In this document: positions 57,501 through 64,000 of the stretch, in pieces | Layout: every line of letters begins with the position of its first letter | Position numbering within the stretch: position 1 is the stretch's first letter | Assembly (NCBI RefSeq): GCF_000153705.1 | Contig: NZ_DS022272.1 | Span: 535,965-599,964, forward strand | DNA length: 64,000 nucleotides | Direction: 5' to 3' | Source: Fulvimarina pelagi HTCC2506 | GTDB taxonomy: Bacteria; Pseudomonadota; Alphaproteobacteria; Rhizobiales; Rhizobiaceae | Notes under the pieces: model-generated | Databases searched by the model: none | What the model was told of the DNA's origin: nothing | The model's input: the letters and a program-made list of their open reading frames with translations, nothing else | Position numbers and translations under genes: made by a program

Positions 57501-60066
57501 CGCTTATCTGGCCAGATCCTGCGTCGAGCAGGGAGTTTAGCCCCGACAGGCGTTCATCGAGCAGCGCACGCAGATCGGATGTGCGCTGGTCGAGGACGCG
57601 TTCGCTTTCGGTCAAGGACTCCTGCGTGCCTGTACCGAGGGCTTGGTGGCCGGCCTCGAAGGCCGCGACGATCTCCCGAGCACGTTCCGCCAAAGCCTGG
57701 GCGAATTCACGGGAGCGCTTCTCAAGAGAGTCCGAGATCCGCTGGGTCGCATCGGCGATGACGTTCGCGCGTTCGTCGAGTGCCTCCACGAGCCCGCCGC
57801 CGCGCTCGGCCAACGTCCGGTCGATCGCCTCGATGCGGCGATCGAGATCGCCGATGGTCTTCTCATTGGTATCGGAGAGGAGGTTTGCCGCGCGCTCGGT
57901 GCGCTCCGTAAGGCTTTCCTCGATGCTCGACAGGAAACGTTCGGAGTGGTCTTCGAGAGCACCACGGCGCGAGTCGATGCTCTCGCCAAGCTTGCCGATG
58001 TAAATGTCGTCGCGCTCGCCGATCTCGCGCAAGCGCTCGTTGAAGGCGCCATCGAGCTGGGCGAGAAAATTCTGGGCTTCGCCGGCAAGGCCCTGCAGAC
58101 GCTGGTCGAAGACAGCCGCCATATCCGACAGGAACCGACCGGTCTCGTCGCTCAGAGTGCCTTTTCGAGCTTCGAAGAGGCCAGTCATCGACTCGCCTGT
58201 CGCCATGAGCTGGCGGTCGAATTCGCGAGCCTGGGTTTCCAGACGGTCGACGATCGAGCCGGACTTGTCCTCGAATTCGGAGGCCCGTGTGCCGAGACGC
58301 CCGTCGATATCGGTGATCAGGCGCTGGGTCTTGCCGTCGAGCTCCTCGCTGCGATGCTCGATGACGCGATCGAGGTCACCGAGGAAGCCACCACTTTTCT
58401 CAGCGAGTTCTCGCAGGCGTTGTTCGAACGCCGCTTCAAGCCCGGACAGGAAGCTCGATGTCTCGGACGTCATCGTGTTCGAGCGTTCGTCAAGCGCCTG
58501 GGTGAGATCTATGAGGAATTTCTGGTTCTCGCCGGAAAGCGTGGCGCTGCGATTGGCCAGAAGCCCGTTGATCGCCTCGCCAGATGCGACAAGGCGTTGT
58601 TCCATCTCCTGGCCGATTGCGGTGAGCCGTGTCGCAAGCTCGTCAGTACTTGCCGTCAAGGACTGGGCTCTGCTCTCGAGGAGGGCACCGATCCGCTCTT
58701 CGGACGACTGGATACGACTCTCAATATCCTCGCCGATCGTAGACAGCCGCTCCATCAACGCGTCGGAGCGCTGGCTCATGGTCGAGATGCGTGTATCCAG
58801 CTGACCAGCAACGTTCTCGCCGGTCTCGCGAAGCGTCTGCGTTGCATCCTCTCCGCTCTGTGTGATCCGCTGGATCAGCTCCTCGCTGTTAGCGCTGAGG
58901 CGGCCGCTGATCTCGCTCGAACGCTCGTCGAACAGGCTTGCCATCGTGTCGGAACGCGAGGTGAAGTCTTCGGCAAGGGTACGCGAGCGATCCTCGAAGA
59001 GAGCAGTAAAACGTGCCGAAGCTTCCTCGATGCGTTGAAGGATCTGTTCAGAGGCCTGGTCGACGTCGATGACGAGCTGCTCGTGCGACCCAACCACCGA
59101 AGAACGCATACGCTCGGCGTGGGACAGCATCTGCTCGCGCTCGGATCCGAGATCCTGGACAAGAGTGCGGATCTTCGCCTCGTTGTCGGCATAGGCGCGT
59201 TCGAGCGCGGAGACCTCGCCGTGAACGACGTTTTCGAGCTCCATTGTCCGCGACAGGGCGCGCTCGACACTCTCGCCCAACGACGAGACCTCGCGCCTAA
59301 CAGCCTGACCGACGCTCGCGACGCGCTCGCTCGCGACGGCTTCGGGCTCGGCGAGCTTGAACGCGACCTCGGCGAGCGATCGGCTCATCAACCGCAGATC
59401 GGATGACCGGCGCACCAGCATCGCGAAGGCGAAGACGAGAAGCACCGGGATGAGCCCGGCCGCGGCGATCATGGCAAGCAGCGTGCCCTGTTCCGGATCG
59501 GTGATCGCCTGATCGAGCGGGAAGAGCCGGTCTCCGAAGAACTGGTAGGCCGCGAGCGCCGTGCCGGCGAGCCAAAGAATCGCAAAGAGACCCGCCAGCC
59601 ATAGGGGTAGCGCCGAACTGCTGCGAGACAGCAGCGCGTCCGCCATGACTGCCGTTCGGCGTTCCTCGTCGTTTGCGGCCTTCTGCCCGTAGCTGCGCTC
59701 GGCTTTCGCCTCGCTCGCGCCGCCCGTCGGCGTGTAGCTTTCGGTACCCGGCTCCTGGTTGGCCGCAGCGTGGGAGACGGGCTGTTCTGGCGTCGTCGTT
59801 TCCTTCACGCCCTCCGGCGGAAGGAAGTTTGCGGCGTTTCCGCGAGCTTCCTCGGCACGCAATTCGTCGGCGGTCTCACCGAGCTGACGCTCGAAATCCT
59901 CCAGCGACATTTCGATGGTCGTCGAATCAGGCTCCTGCGGTGTCTCGATCTGTGCGGGTTCCTGCGCGGATTTCTCCGATCGGGCATTGAGATCCGCTTC
60001 CAAAGCGGCCTCGAGCTCACTCACGGCTTCGTCGGAGAGAGGATCGTAGGCTTTGGACTTCGACAT
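51547..60066 (-). CDS. Giant coiled-coil polar protein, GROWTH POLE RING (GPR)-like
   Basis: The 2839-residue protein starts with an acidic cytoplasmic part, two membrane helices (about 153-175 and 194-218), then some 2200 residues of nearly continuous coiled coil built from repeats of the type LDERL..L...LDER. Eight units of exactly 40 residues run from about 880 to 1200. A Pro/Gln-rich linker precedes a C-terminal globular domain (NRRLYTIRGQQTFDTVRRRYQRD). Length, topology and apolipoprotein-like repeats match GPR, which forms a ring at the growth pole of Agrobacterium and is needed for polar growth. The ATG at 60066 (MSKSKAYDPLSDEAV) is preferred; a longer frame begins at 60183. Confidence 0.8.
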   Translation of the reverse strand: MSKSKAYDPLSDEAVSELEAALEADLNARSEKSAQEPAQIETPQEPDSTTIEMSLEDFERQLGETADELRAEEARGNAANFLPPEGVKETTTPEQPVSHAAANQEPGTESYTPTGGASEAKAERSYGQKAANDEERRTAVMADALLSRSSSALPLWLAGLFAILWLAGTALAAYQFFGDRLFPLDQAITDPEQGTLLAMIAAAGLIPVLLVFAFAMLVRRSSDLRLMSRSLAEVAFKLAEPEAVASERVASVGQAVRREVSSLGESVERALSRTMELENVVHGEVSALERAYADNEAKIRTLVQDLGSEREQMLSHAERMRSSVVGSHEQLVIDVDQASEQILQRIEEASARFTALFEDRSRTLAEDFTSRSDTMASLFDERSSEISGRLSANSEELIQRITQSGEDATQTLRETGENVAGQLDTRISTMSQRSDALMERLSTIGEDIESRIQSSEERIGALLESRAQSLTASTDELATRLTAIGQEMEQRLVASGEAINGLLANRSATLSGENQKFLIDLTQALDERSNTMTSETSSFLSGLEAAFEQRLRELAEKSGGFLGDLDRVIEHRSEELDGKTQRLITDIDGRLGTRASEFEDKSGSIVDRLETQAREFDRQLMATGESMTGLFEARKGTLSDETGRFLSDMAAVFDQRLQGLAGEAQNFLAQLDGAFNERLREIGERDDIYIGKLGESIDSRRGALEDHSERFLSSIEESLTERTERAANLLSDTNEKTIGDLDRRIEAIDRTLAERGGGLVEALDERANVIADATQRISDSLEKRSREFAQALAERAREIVAAFEAGHQALGTGTQESLTESERVLDQRTSDLRALLDERLSGLNSLLDAGSGQISAAFDSGNQRLSQQGDDLIWQTRNVFDERMEGFSGILAASTGLIASSLDDRRHEFEEKARAVSAEIDARLADLSSTLDARTSQLNSTLDDRRSLLEESVRSMSAEIETRLADLGSSIEVRTEQLTSTFDDRQSTFDERADVIRAVLDERLQSLSAMLDERTGQISGAFEGRQSAFEEKARGIATDLDTRLHDLASLLDARSGQMAGILDERRESFVESADVVRMTIDEKLGDLATMLDERSGRIAGTIDERRESFDVIANDLRGLLDQRLEGLNAILAERAGAISGVFDDKQGEFDRRADSVRTYLDERLEDLGSLLEARSGQMAGLFDDRRHAFDAKAEEVRSLLDERLNSLSSLLDRRRDALGETFDEKLQALDDSTGSRIDALYERTSTIGEALASAVSNLETLLQKRQAKLEEALGNRSEDLEASLALNSQTLLSGLENQSGQIKNSLEDTVRRIEALIGMADGIMARGVDEKQEALAQVLEARGKAIESLVERTRDTLTGGLDDRIESIAVLLSDRSDRLNQSLQSEGVKLLSTVEERSNALRSEFEDRATILTSITEEIRERMLSALDERIGTLSGGFDDLASNIAADVSSRVDALASAMEEARGAIRQSIDSQTDQFRSEFDARSSAFSEQIDQSANGQIEAIERALSNVINGLDERTDRIRDLALSSESKLVEDLDRRASSLADQVAGRVQLAEEGLTTRAESLRSLIGEAQRLLVDGLDERLGAMAALVAASESSMLTGLDERREAIASELSGGREAIAHTIEERVNAISESLMQADLKLSSILENRRDSIASTIEEASRAAAATLGDRSDEVRRAIDDSVASVSTTLEERRGELVAALDQGSSALSEVLDERTTAISSALERGLGNVERTLSARAGAIADTIRETIAEAMQTMTTEVSQARESLQGETNRLAENLSGMEELFTASSDAARRQIEDEANRLSNRLQSLADDLTAKASEAQFSLTGESERIAENITGATAALRTLSEESRNRFSVEATQLSQAIAALAGDMNREVATVQEGLAAQRMSLADALSNVSVEVASEFERNTKRFEEMMQEAQGRVASSSFESRDAMREQTETITAQIVDAANRMREQAETSQIALRDNTDELANRISGVSSRLRSETENAAKSLEDRALRFTEELSTVSVQLEELLQSSNLGEGLREATERVRAEIANASESLRQEATTIAAELRGDVVSLSQSFVHDASEARDELLSRSADLSGHFATISETIRSQTEQARDQLMEAAGAVADELSARMGESERQIAARGRMLSEDLDKRTREMATVLSSSSAEIARILETELTERLSASERGISDRARLLGEELQGRTSDLTNVIGSQHTQLVRLLEEDAQPLVSQLSQRADETIAALNQAAEGVMGAFDERARSAAADVSDIRERLAGELDSLLGRLGQTSGELRGLVEETASNLGAIDTTLQQSGERFTNAAEQASNQIALTARMLENNTERLDQMSMGAFSKVASIVDRFAEHGAALGDAVRQIETGEGRLRETLEGGRGGLEELASTLVARSEEIGGTIQSFEGLMTNLFDRTEERSRAISSQLSSEVSGTLENADRQLGITEERSRAAAESIRQAVQSAVEEASQRFEGATDEIRRAASAIREEMSAARSDIKQGVFELPEETRESTAAMRRAVSDQLRALRDLSEIVQRTGGALDVAPVAAAAGVAAENYAASRPAERSQSAAQASQEPPRQTQNPQNGRPRAPEPQARPQQSAFDDSDFEERLAASFLTDGNLARDLRGTGNEGPAARQPSVAGSGMPQARADNPPARPLQGPPPQPSPSITGRPERAATSDTRKEAPRAPTSGPRDDMPPEPQGSGWVSDLLRRASRDDDGMQGRPPQQETSAGNSSGGQLEDISGEIVRAIDTNTASDLWRRYRRGETNVFNRRLYTIRGQQTFDTVRRRYQRDTEFRSAVESYISDFEQLLSEAVRHDPDIDLTQSYLTTETGKVYTMLAHAAGKLDS
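56470..57429 (-). repeat. Eight in-phase 40-residue coding repeats
   Basis: Within the giant gene, eight consecutive 120-base units encode 40-residue repeats with no insertion or deletion. The consensus is roughly LDERLxxLxxLLDERSGQMAG followed by xFDDRRxxFDxxADxVRxx. The units differ enough at the DNA level to be old rather than recent copies. Confidence 0.8.
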
Positions 60067-60534
60067 CGCCGTTACGCCTTCATACTCGTTACTCGAACCG
60101 GCATTTCCGCAACCCCGCGAGGGCGACCTGCGGGCATTGCGGAACCAATGGTTCTTGCGGAATTGCGTCCGCGATAATGACATGATCGTACGCCGGTGCG
60201 CACGAAAATGGGACGCCTTATCGTACCGGGCTCAAAACGGGAATGAAACCGGCGATGGGTCGAGTCTCTACATGTTTAAAGATAAGGTTAACGCGTCCGG
60301 CCGGTGGCGTCTCAAAGCAGCACTAATTCTCGTGCGCGATCGGATCGCCCGTAATATCGCAACCTGAAGCAACGCCCCGTTTTCTTTACGCCTTCGCGGG
60401 ATCGTTAACACTTTGATTACCTTATTGGACCACGCTTGTCCGATCAGGGTGATGCGGAACGGATCTGGCAGAGCTCAACAGGGGTTTCAGCCATTCAGGC
60501 GATCTCGTTTCCATCCGGATCACGGAGAACGACG
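60067..60534. other. Divergent intergenic region GPR-like / HPt
   Basis: The 468 bases hold a GAGTC (GANTC) at 60262-60266, a near-CtrA site at 60276-60292 and a further TTAAC at 60405-60409. Open frames here (60053-60367 and the 5' part of 60436-60912) are not family-like. Presumably the region carries the promoters of both divergent genes. Confidence 0.45.
60276..60292. promoter_or_regulatory. CtrA-like site with spacing of eight
   Basis: TTAA at 60276-60279, eight bases and TTAAC at 60288-60292 resemble a CtrA box but with N8 instead of N7 (TAAA-N7-TTAAC if counted strictly). A GANTC site lies ten bases upstream. It sits 210 bases upstream of the GPR-like gene. Confidence 0.3.
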
Positions 60535-60912
60535 ATGCCCGCCACGACCTCCCGAACACCGCTTTGCGAAACCTCGAAAGTTATGCCGCGCGCGGCAAGG
60601 CCATCTGCCTCGAGCCCAATCGATCTCGTTCATCTGGCAACGCAGACCTGCGGCGACCGAGATCTGGAGCGCAGCATCCTTGCAATGCTAGCCCGCCAGA
60701 TTGGTACGGCCGAAGAACGGCTTCGCGTCCTCTCGTTGACGGATCGGGTGCATCTCGCTCATGCGCTTAAGGGTACTGCCCGTAATGTCGGCGCATTCGC
60801 GCTTGCGGACGCCGCCGCCGAGCTTGAGACCGGACCATCGAGCGAAGCGGCTTTGTCACGTCTGATCGATCACATGAACGCAACGCGGCGTTTTGCGGCC
60901 GAACTCGCGTGA
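60535..60912 (+). CDS. Single-domain HPt phosphotransfer protein
   Basis: A 125-residue protein with a histidine phosphotransfer helix: LAHALKGTARNVGAFALADAAAELE, phospho-accepting His near residue 76. GGAGA seven bases before the ATG at 60535 supports this start; the frame extends back to 60436 without similarity. HPt proteins relay phosphate between a hybrid kinase and a response regulator; neither is encoded nearby. It is divergent from the GPR-like gene and 140 bases upstream of the ferredoxin gene, so its partners may belong to the cell-cycle phosphorelay, but this is inference. Confidence 0.78.
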   Translation: MPATTSRTPLCETSKVMPRAARPSASSPIDLVHLATQTCGDRDLERSILAMLARQIGTAEERLRVLSLTDRVHLAHALKGTARNVGAFALADAAAELETGPSSEAALSRLIDHMNATRRFAAELA

Positions 60913-60952
60913 CGAATGCCCGAGTGACTCCTGGATCTTGCTGCATTCCCAG

Positions 60953-60981
60953 TTGACACTCGCGCTGCGCTTTCCGATAGC
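60953..60981 (+). promoter_or_regulatory. Candidate sigma-70 promoter of the ferredoxin gene
   Basis: TTGACA at 60953-60958, a 17-base spacer and GATAGC at 60976-60981. The -35 is perfect, the -10 poor. A start near 60988 would leave a leader of about 65 bases containing a small GCGGCC/GGCCGC hairpin (60995-61000 with 61013-61018). Confidence 0.35.
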
Positions 60982-61052
60982 TCCGACGATTTTCGCGGCC
61001 TCGACGAAATGGGGCCGCCTCAAAGAGCATTCGATCGGAAAGCAAAACAATC

Positions 61053-61373
61053 ATGCCGAAAGTGATCTACGTCACCCCATCCGGTGATCGACGGGAGATC
61101 GATGCCAAAGCCGGCACGACCGTGATGGAAAACGCGGTGCGCAACGACGTGCCAGGAATTGAAGCCGAATGTGGCGGCGCCTGCGCCTGCGCAACATGCC
61201 ACGTCTATGTGGACGAAGCCTGGACCGCCAAGCTGCCGGAGCCCGAGGCTATGGAAGAGGACATGCTAGACTTCGCCTTCGCTCCACAGGACAATTCCCG
61301 CCTGTCCTGTCAGATCATCGTCAATGACGACATCGACGGCATCACCGTCACCATTCCCGAGGAGCAGGCCTGA
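61053..61373 (+). CDS. Adrenodoxin-type 2Fe-2S ferredoxin
   Basis: The 106-residue ferredoxin has cluster ligands Cys40, Cys46, Cys49 ([13 protein letters not shown]) and Cys86 (RLSCQI), the C-x5-C-x2-C spacing of the adrenodoxin/FdxB class. Such ferredoxins carry electrons for Fe-S cluster assembly or monooxygenases. No isc gene or cytochrome P450 is beside it. The weak ribosome site GGAAAG lies inside an inverted-repeat arm (61034-61043), which may influence translation. Confidence 0.93.
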   Translation: MPKVIYVTPSGDRREIDAKAGTTVMENAVRNDVPGIEAECGGACACATCHVYVDEAWTAKLPEPEAMEEDMLDFAFAPQDNSRLSCQIIVNDDIDGITVTIPEEQA

Positions 61374-61400
61374 GCCGGACTGTGCTTCCGACACCGACCG

Positions 61401-62069
61401 TCAGCCGATGAGTTCCGTGGCGAAGGCGGGGGTTAGTGCATCATAATGGGATATAACGGCCGTGGCGTTTGCGCGCGCCCCATCATCGGGCGCGTAGCCG
61501 AAGTCGACGAGGATCGATGGGATCGCGAGGGCATGGGCGGCGGCAATATCCGTCATCGTGTCCCCGATCATGACACTGTTTTCTGCAGACGACTTCGAGC
61601 GTTCGATCGTACCTCCGAGATGGGCCGGATCGGGTTTCATGGCAGAGAACGTGTCCTGACCGCAGATCGCGGCGAAGCGCCCTGAAAGGTCGAGCTCATC
61701 GAGTAGCCGGACCGCCAGATGCTCCCGCTTGTTGGTGCAGACGGCGAAAGTCCAGCCGGCCTCTGCGAGGCGGTCCATCGCGGCAAGAACGCCCGGGAAG
61801 GGCCGGGAGGTTTCGGCTATGTTGGTTTCGTAATGTGCGAGGAAGCGCTCCAGGTGCTCGTCGACGAGCGCATCGGGCAGATCGCGCTGAAAATACGCAT
61901 AGGCGGCTTTGAGCATCGCGACCGCGCCATGGCCGGCATGTGGTCGCACCACGCCGAGCGGAAGGACGTCCAGGCCGTCCGCTAGAAGGCAGACGTTAAG
62001 GCTTGCTGCAAGATCGGGCGCGGTATCGACCAACGTTCCGTCCAGGTCGAAAACCGCCAGCTTCGTCAT
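61401..62069 (-). CDS. gph: Phosphoglycolate phosphatase, HAD family
   Basis: The 222-residue phosphatase has HAD motif I VFDLDGTLVDTAPDLAASLN, motif II in AVCTNKREHL, motif III Lys in SAMKPDPAHL and motif IV MIGDTMTDIAAAHAL. It removes phosphate from 2-phosphoglycolate formed by oxygenation or DNA repair. The ATG at 62069 directly precedes motif I; the frame runs upstream to 62231 without similarity. It is convergent with the ferredoxin gene and divergent from rpiA. Confidence 0.9.
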   Translation of the reverse strand: MTKLAVFDLDGTLVDTAPDLAASLNVCLLADGLDVLPLGVVRPHAGHGAVAMLKAAYAYFQRDLPDALVDEHLERFLAHYETNIAETSRPFPGVLAAMDRLAEAGWTFAVCTNKREHLAVRLLDELDLSGRFAAICGQDTFSAMKPDPAHLGGTIERSKSSAENSVMIGDTMTDIAAAHALAIPSILVDFGYAPDDGARANATAVISHYDALTPAFATELIG

Positions 62070-62257
62070 CGGGTTGTTGCCTCTTCGTTCGAGTTGAGTT
62101 TCGGGAGGTCGCCCGTAATGCGCAAAGTCGTCGGAAACTTTGCCGGCCCGCTCTGTCGACATCTGCTCCATAGGACTTAAATCAAGCCTCGCTAGCGGGA
62201 AAGGCGGGCAGTTGGCGCCAATCCTTTGCAAATGAATCAGCCCCTTGGAGACACTGA

Positions 62258-62953
62258 ATGTCGGACGCCAAGTCCTTGAAGAGAAAAGCCGCTGAAGCCG
62301 CCTTCGCGGAACTCGATGAGGGCTTGAACATCGGGATCGGCACCGGATCGACGGCGGAGGAGTTCGTTCGGGTTCTTGCCGAACATGTGGAAGCTGATTT
62401 CGAGATGACCGGCGTCACGACGTCCGAGCGCACCGAGACGCTCTGCCGCGAACTCGGCGTGCCGACGAAGACTCTCGACGAGATCCCGATCCTCGACGTG
62501 ACCGTGGACGGCGCGGACGAAATCGATGGCGATCTACGGCTGATCAAAGGCGGCGGGGGCGCGCTTCTGCGCGAGAAGATCGTGGCATTCTCCTCCGCGA
62601 AGATGATCGTGATCGCGGACGCTTCGAAGAAGGTCGAAACGCTAGGCGCGTTTCCGTTGCCGATCGAGGTCAACGGTTTTGGGCTGATGTCAACCTTCAT
62701 GGCAATCCGCCGCGTCGCGGAGACGCTTGATCTTACTGGCGACATCGTCCTGCGAAAAAACGGGGATCAGCCGTTTATCACCGATGGTGGGCACCTGATC
62801 CTCGACGCATCTTTTGGCCGCATTCCGGACCCAGAAGCCCTCAGCGCCGCGCTTCGGTCCATTCCGGGGATCGTCGAGCACGGCCTTTTCATCAAGCTCG
62901 CCAGCGTCGCGATCTTAGCCAGCGAGGATGGTATCGAGAGGCTCGAGGCTTGA
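62258..62953 (+). CDS. rpiA: Ribose-5-phosphate isomerase A
   Basis: The 231-residue enzyme interconverts ribose-5-phosphate and ribulose-5-phosphate. Motifs are [17 protein letters not shown] (phosphate loop), [28 protein letters not shown] with catalytic Asp and Glu, and [18 protein letters not shown]. The neighbouring gph acts on sugar-phosphate side products, a loose pathway link. DUF2059 follows on the same strand. Confidence 0.96.
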   Translation: MSDAKSLKRKAAEAAFAELDEGLNIGIGTGSTAEEFVRVLAEHVEADFEMTGVTTSERTETLCRELGVPTKTLDEIPILDVTVDGADEIDGDLRLIKGGGGALLREKIVAFSSAKMIVIADASKKVETLGAFPLPIEVNGFGLMSTFMAIRRVAETLDLTGDIVLRKNGDQPFITDGGHLILDASFGRIPDPEALSAALRSIPGIVEHGLFIKLASVAILASEDGIERLEA

Positions 62954-63035
62954 CGCGGGGCTCTCAAAGGACCACCCAGCCGGCAAACGCGACCCTTTCG
63001 GCGCGAGGCTCAACCAACCGACGGAGATTCGAGTT

Positions 63036-63653
63036 TTGCGGATCAAGACCATTGTTCCGGCGCTGAGCGCCATTGTCTTCAGCGGCGCAATCATCGCTGC
63101 CGCGCCCGTTCTGGCGCAGGACGCGGCAGCGCCCGAGGGAGCTGCACAGGCAGAACAGGCGGAGCCCGCTCCGGAGGTGTCCGAGAGCCAACTCCAGGCG
63201 GCGCGCAGAGCTGTCGCTGCGATCGGCGCGACCGATGAGTTCGACAATATTCTTCTGAACGCCGCGACCCAGACGAAGTCCGAATTCATCCCGAACAATC
63301 CCGATCTCCAAACGGAGATCTCGGATATGGTAGATGAGAAGGCCCTCGAACTCGCGCCGCGGCGAGCTGCTCTCGAAACGGAAGTCGCGCGGGTTTATGC
63401 GCAGCTCTTCTCCGAGGCCGAGCTGAACAGTATTTCAGAGTTCTATGCGAGCGGCGCAGGACAGAAACTGCTGGAACTCGGACCGCGGGCGGCGCGGGAA
63501 TCAATGGGCGCCGCAAACGTCTGGACCAATGGCATTCTGCGCGATCTTCGGCAGGCGTCACTCGAAGGACTCAACGAGATATACGCCGCTAACGGAGGTA
63601 ATCCTGCGACCGGCGAGAATGCTGAAAATCCCGAGAGTGGCGAGGGCCAGTAG
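63036..63653 (+). CDS. DUF2059 exported protein
   Basis: The 205-residue protein has a signal peptide (IVPALSAIVFSGAIIAAAPVLAQ) and a DUF2059 domain: EVARVYAQLFSEAELNSISEFYASGAGQKLLE. The start is best placed at a TTG (63036), because GGAGA lies nine bases before it and it begins the signal peptide; the frame from 62928 overlaps rpiA. DUF2059 has no known function. The adjacent rpiA, DUF2059 and gor order is often seen in Rhizobiales. Confidence 0.83.
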   Translation: MRIKTIVPALSAIVFSGAIIAAAPVLAQDAAAPEGAAQAEQAEPAPEVSESQLQAARRAVAAIGATDEFDNILLNAATQTKSEFIPNNPDLQTEISDMVDEKALELAPRRAALETEVARVYAQLFSEAELNSISEFYASGAGQKLLELGPRAARESMGAANVWTNGILRDLRQASLEGLNEIYAANGGNPATGENAENPESGEGQ

Positions 63654-63681
63654 GCCGGGATCGAGGCGAGAGCGAACCTAG

Positions 63682-64000
<319 letters not shown>

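Noticed and set aside
57643..59406. Plus-strand ORF of 587 codons antisense to the giant gene
   Set aside because: Its sequence mirrors the repetitive high-GC coiled-coil codons of the minus strand; no domain, no ribosome site.

Overview
The window is high-GC, densely packed chromosomal DNA from an alphaproteobacterium, almost certainly of the order Hyphomicrobiales (Rhizobiales). Supporting evidence: a DUF1285 / CoA pyrophosphatase / CCA-transferase operon divergent from a moxR-DUF58 operon; a DUF1476 (ATP synthase zeta inhibitor) gene; a GTTC-N7-GTTC SOS box between uvrA and ssb; a CtrA-type TTAA-N7-TTAAC site; and a 2839-residue coiled-coil protein that looks like the GROWTH POLE RING (GPR) protein of polar-growing Rhizobiales. 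I see no insertion sequence, prophage, CRISPR array, rRNA or tRNA. Species cannot be fixed; a marine relative such as Aurantimonadaceae is only a guess.

Layout. 1-3944 (minus): moxR, DUF58 and a BatA/DUF4159-type membrane protein cut by the window edge. 4232-6730 (plus): DUF1285, NUDIX CoA pyrophosphatase and cca, translationally coupled. 6814-7986: an isolated flagellar hook gene flgE with its own terminator. 8086-14188 (minus): a second, complete seven-gene MoxR/Bat operon (moxR, DUF58, DUF4381, two VWA proteins, TPR, BatD). 14400-16432: a NarL-type two-component pair. 16577-18421: phaC. 18588-21787: a lipoprotein, an AlaC-like aminotransferase and homoserine dehydrogenase. 21794-24234 (minus): purC, purS, a small coiled-coil gene, purQ and a lipoprotein. 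24566-29640: the zeta inhibitor, an HpcH-type aldolase, an RBBP9-type hydrolase, a TadD-like TPR lipoprotein, an M17 aminopeptidase and an NlpC/P60 hydrolase. 29886-33984: uvrA/ssb with the SOS box, then a small secreted protein. 34356-42479: marC, gyrA, coaD, two cyclophilins, queA and tgt. 42495-50203: DUF4864, a GGDEF-EAL protein, a PhcB-like methyltransferase, DUF302, msrA, a triple PRC-barrel protein and DUF1328. 50544-60912: a lipid kinase, the giant GPR-like gene and an HPt protein. 61053-64000: 2Fe-2S ferredoxin, gph, rpiA, DUF2059 and the start of glutathione reductase.

Most genes are core metabolism or information processing. The parts most worth attention are: the GPR-like protein with eight gap-free 40-residue repeats and a neighbouring HPt gene; a perfect CtrA box beside a GANTC site between the cyclic-di-GMP enzyme and the methyltransferase; an overlooked 40-codon membrane-peptide gene (38183-38305) with its own Shine-Dalgarno and terminator; two EcfG/RpoE2-like promoters in front of the PRC-barrel and DUF1328 genes; and two different MoxR operons only 4 kb apart.

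All calls come from reading the sequence and from memory of the families. No database search was run, so family names for the less distinctive proteins (DUF4381, DUF4864, PhcB-like, GPR) should be read as recognition, not proof.
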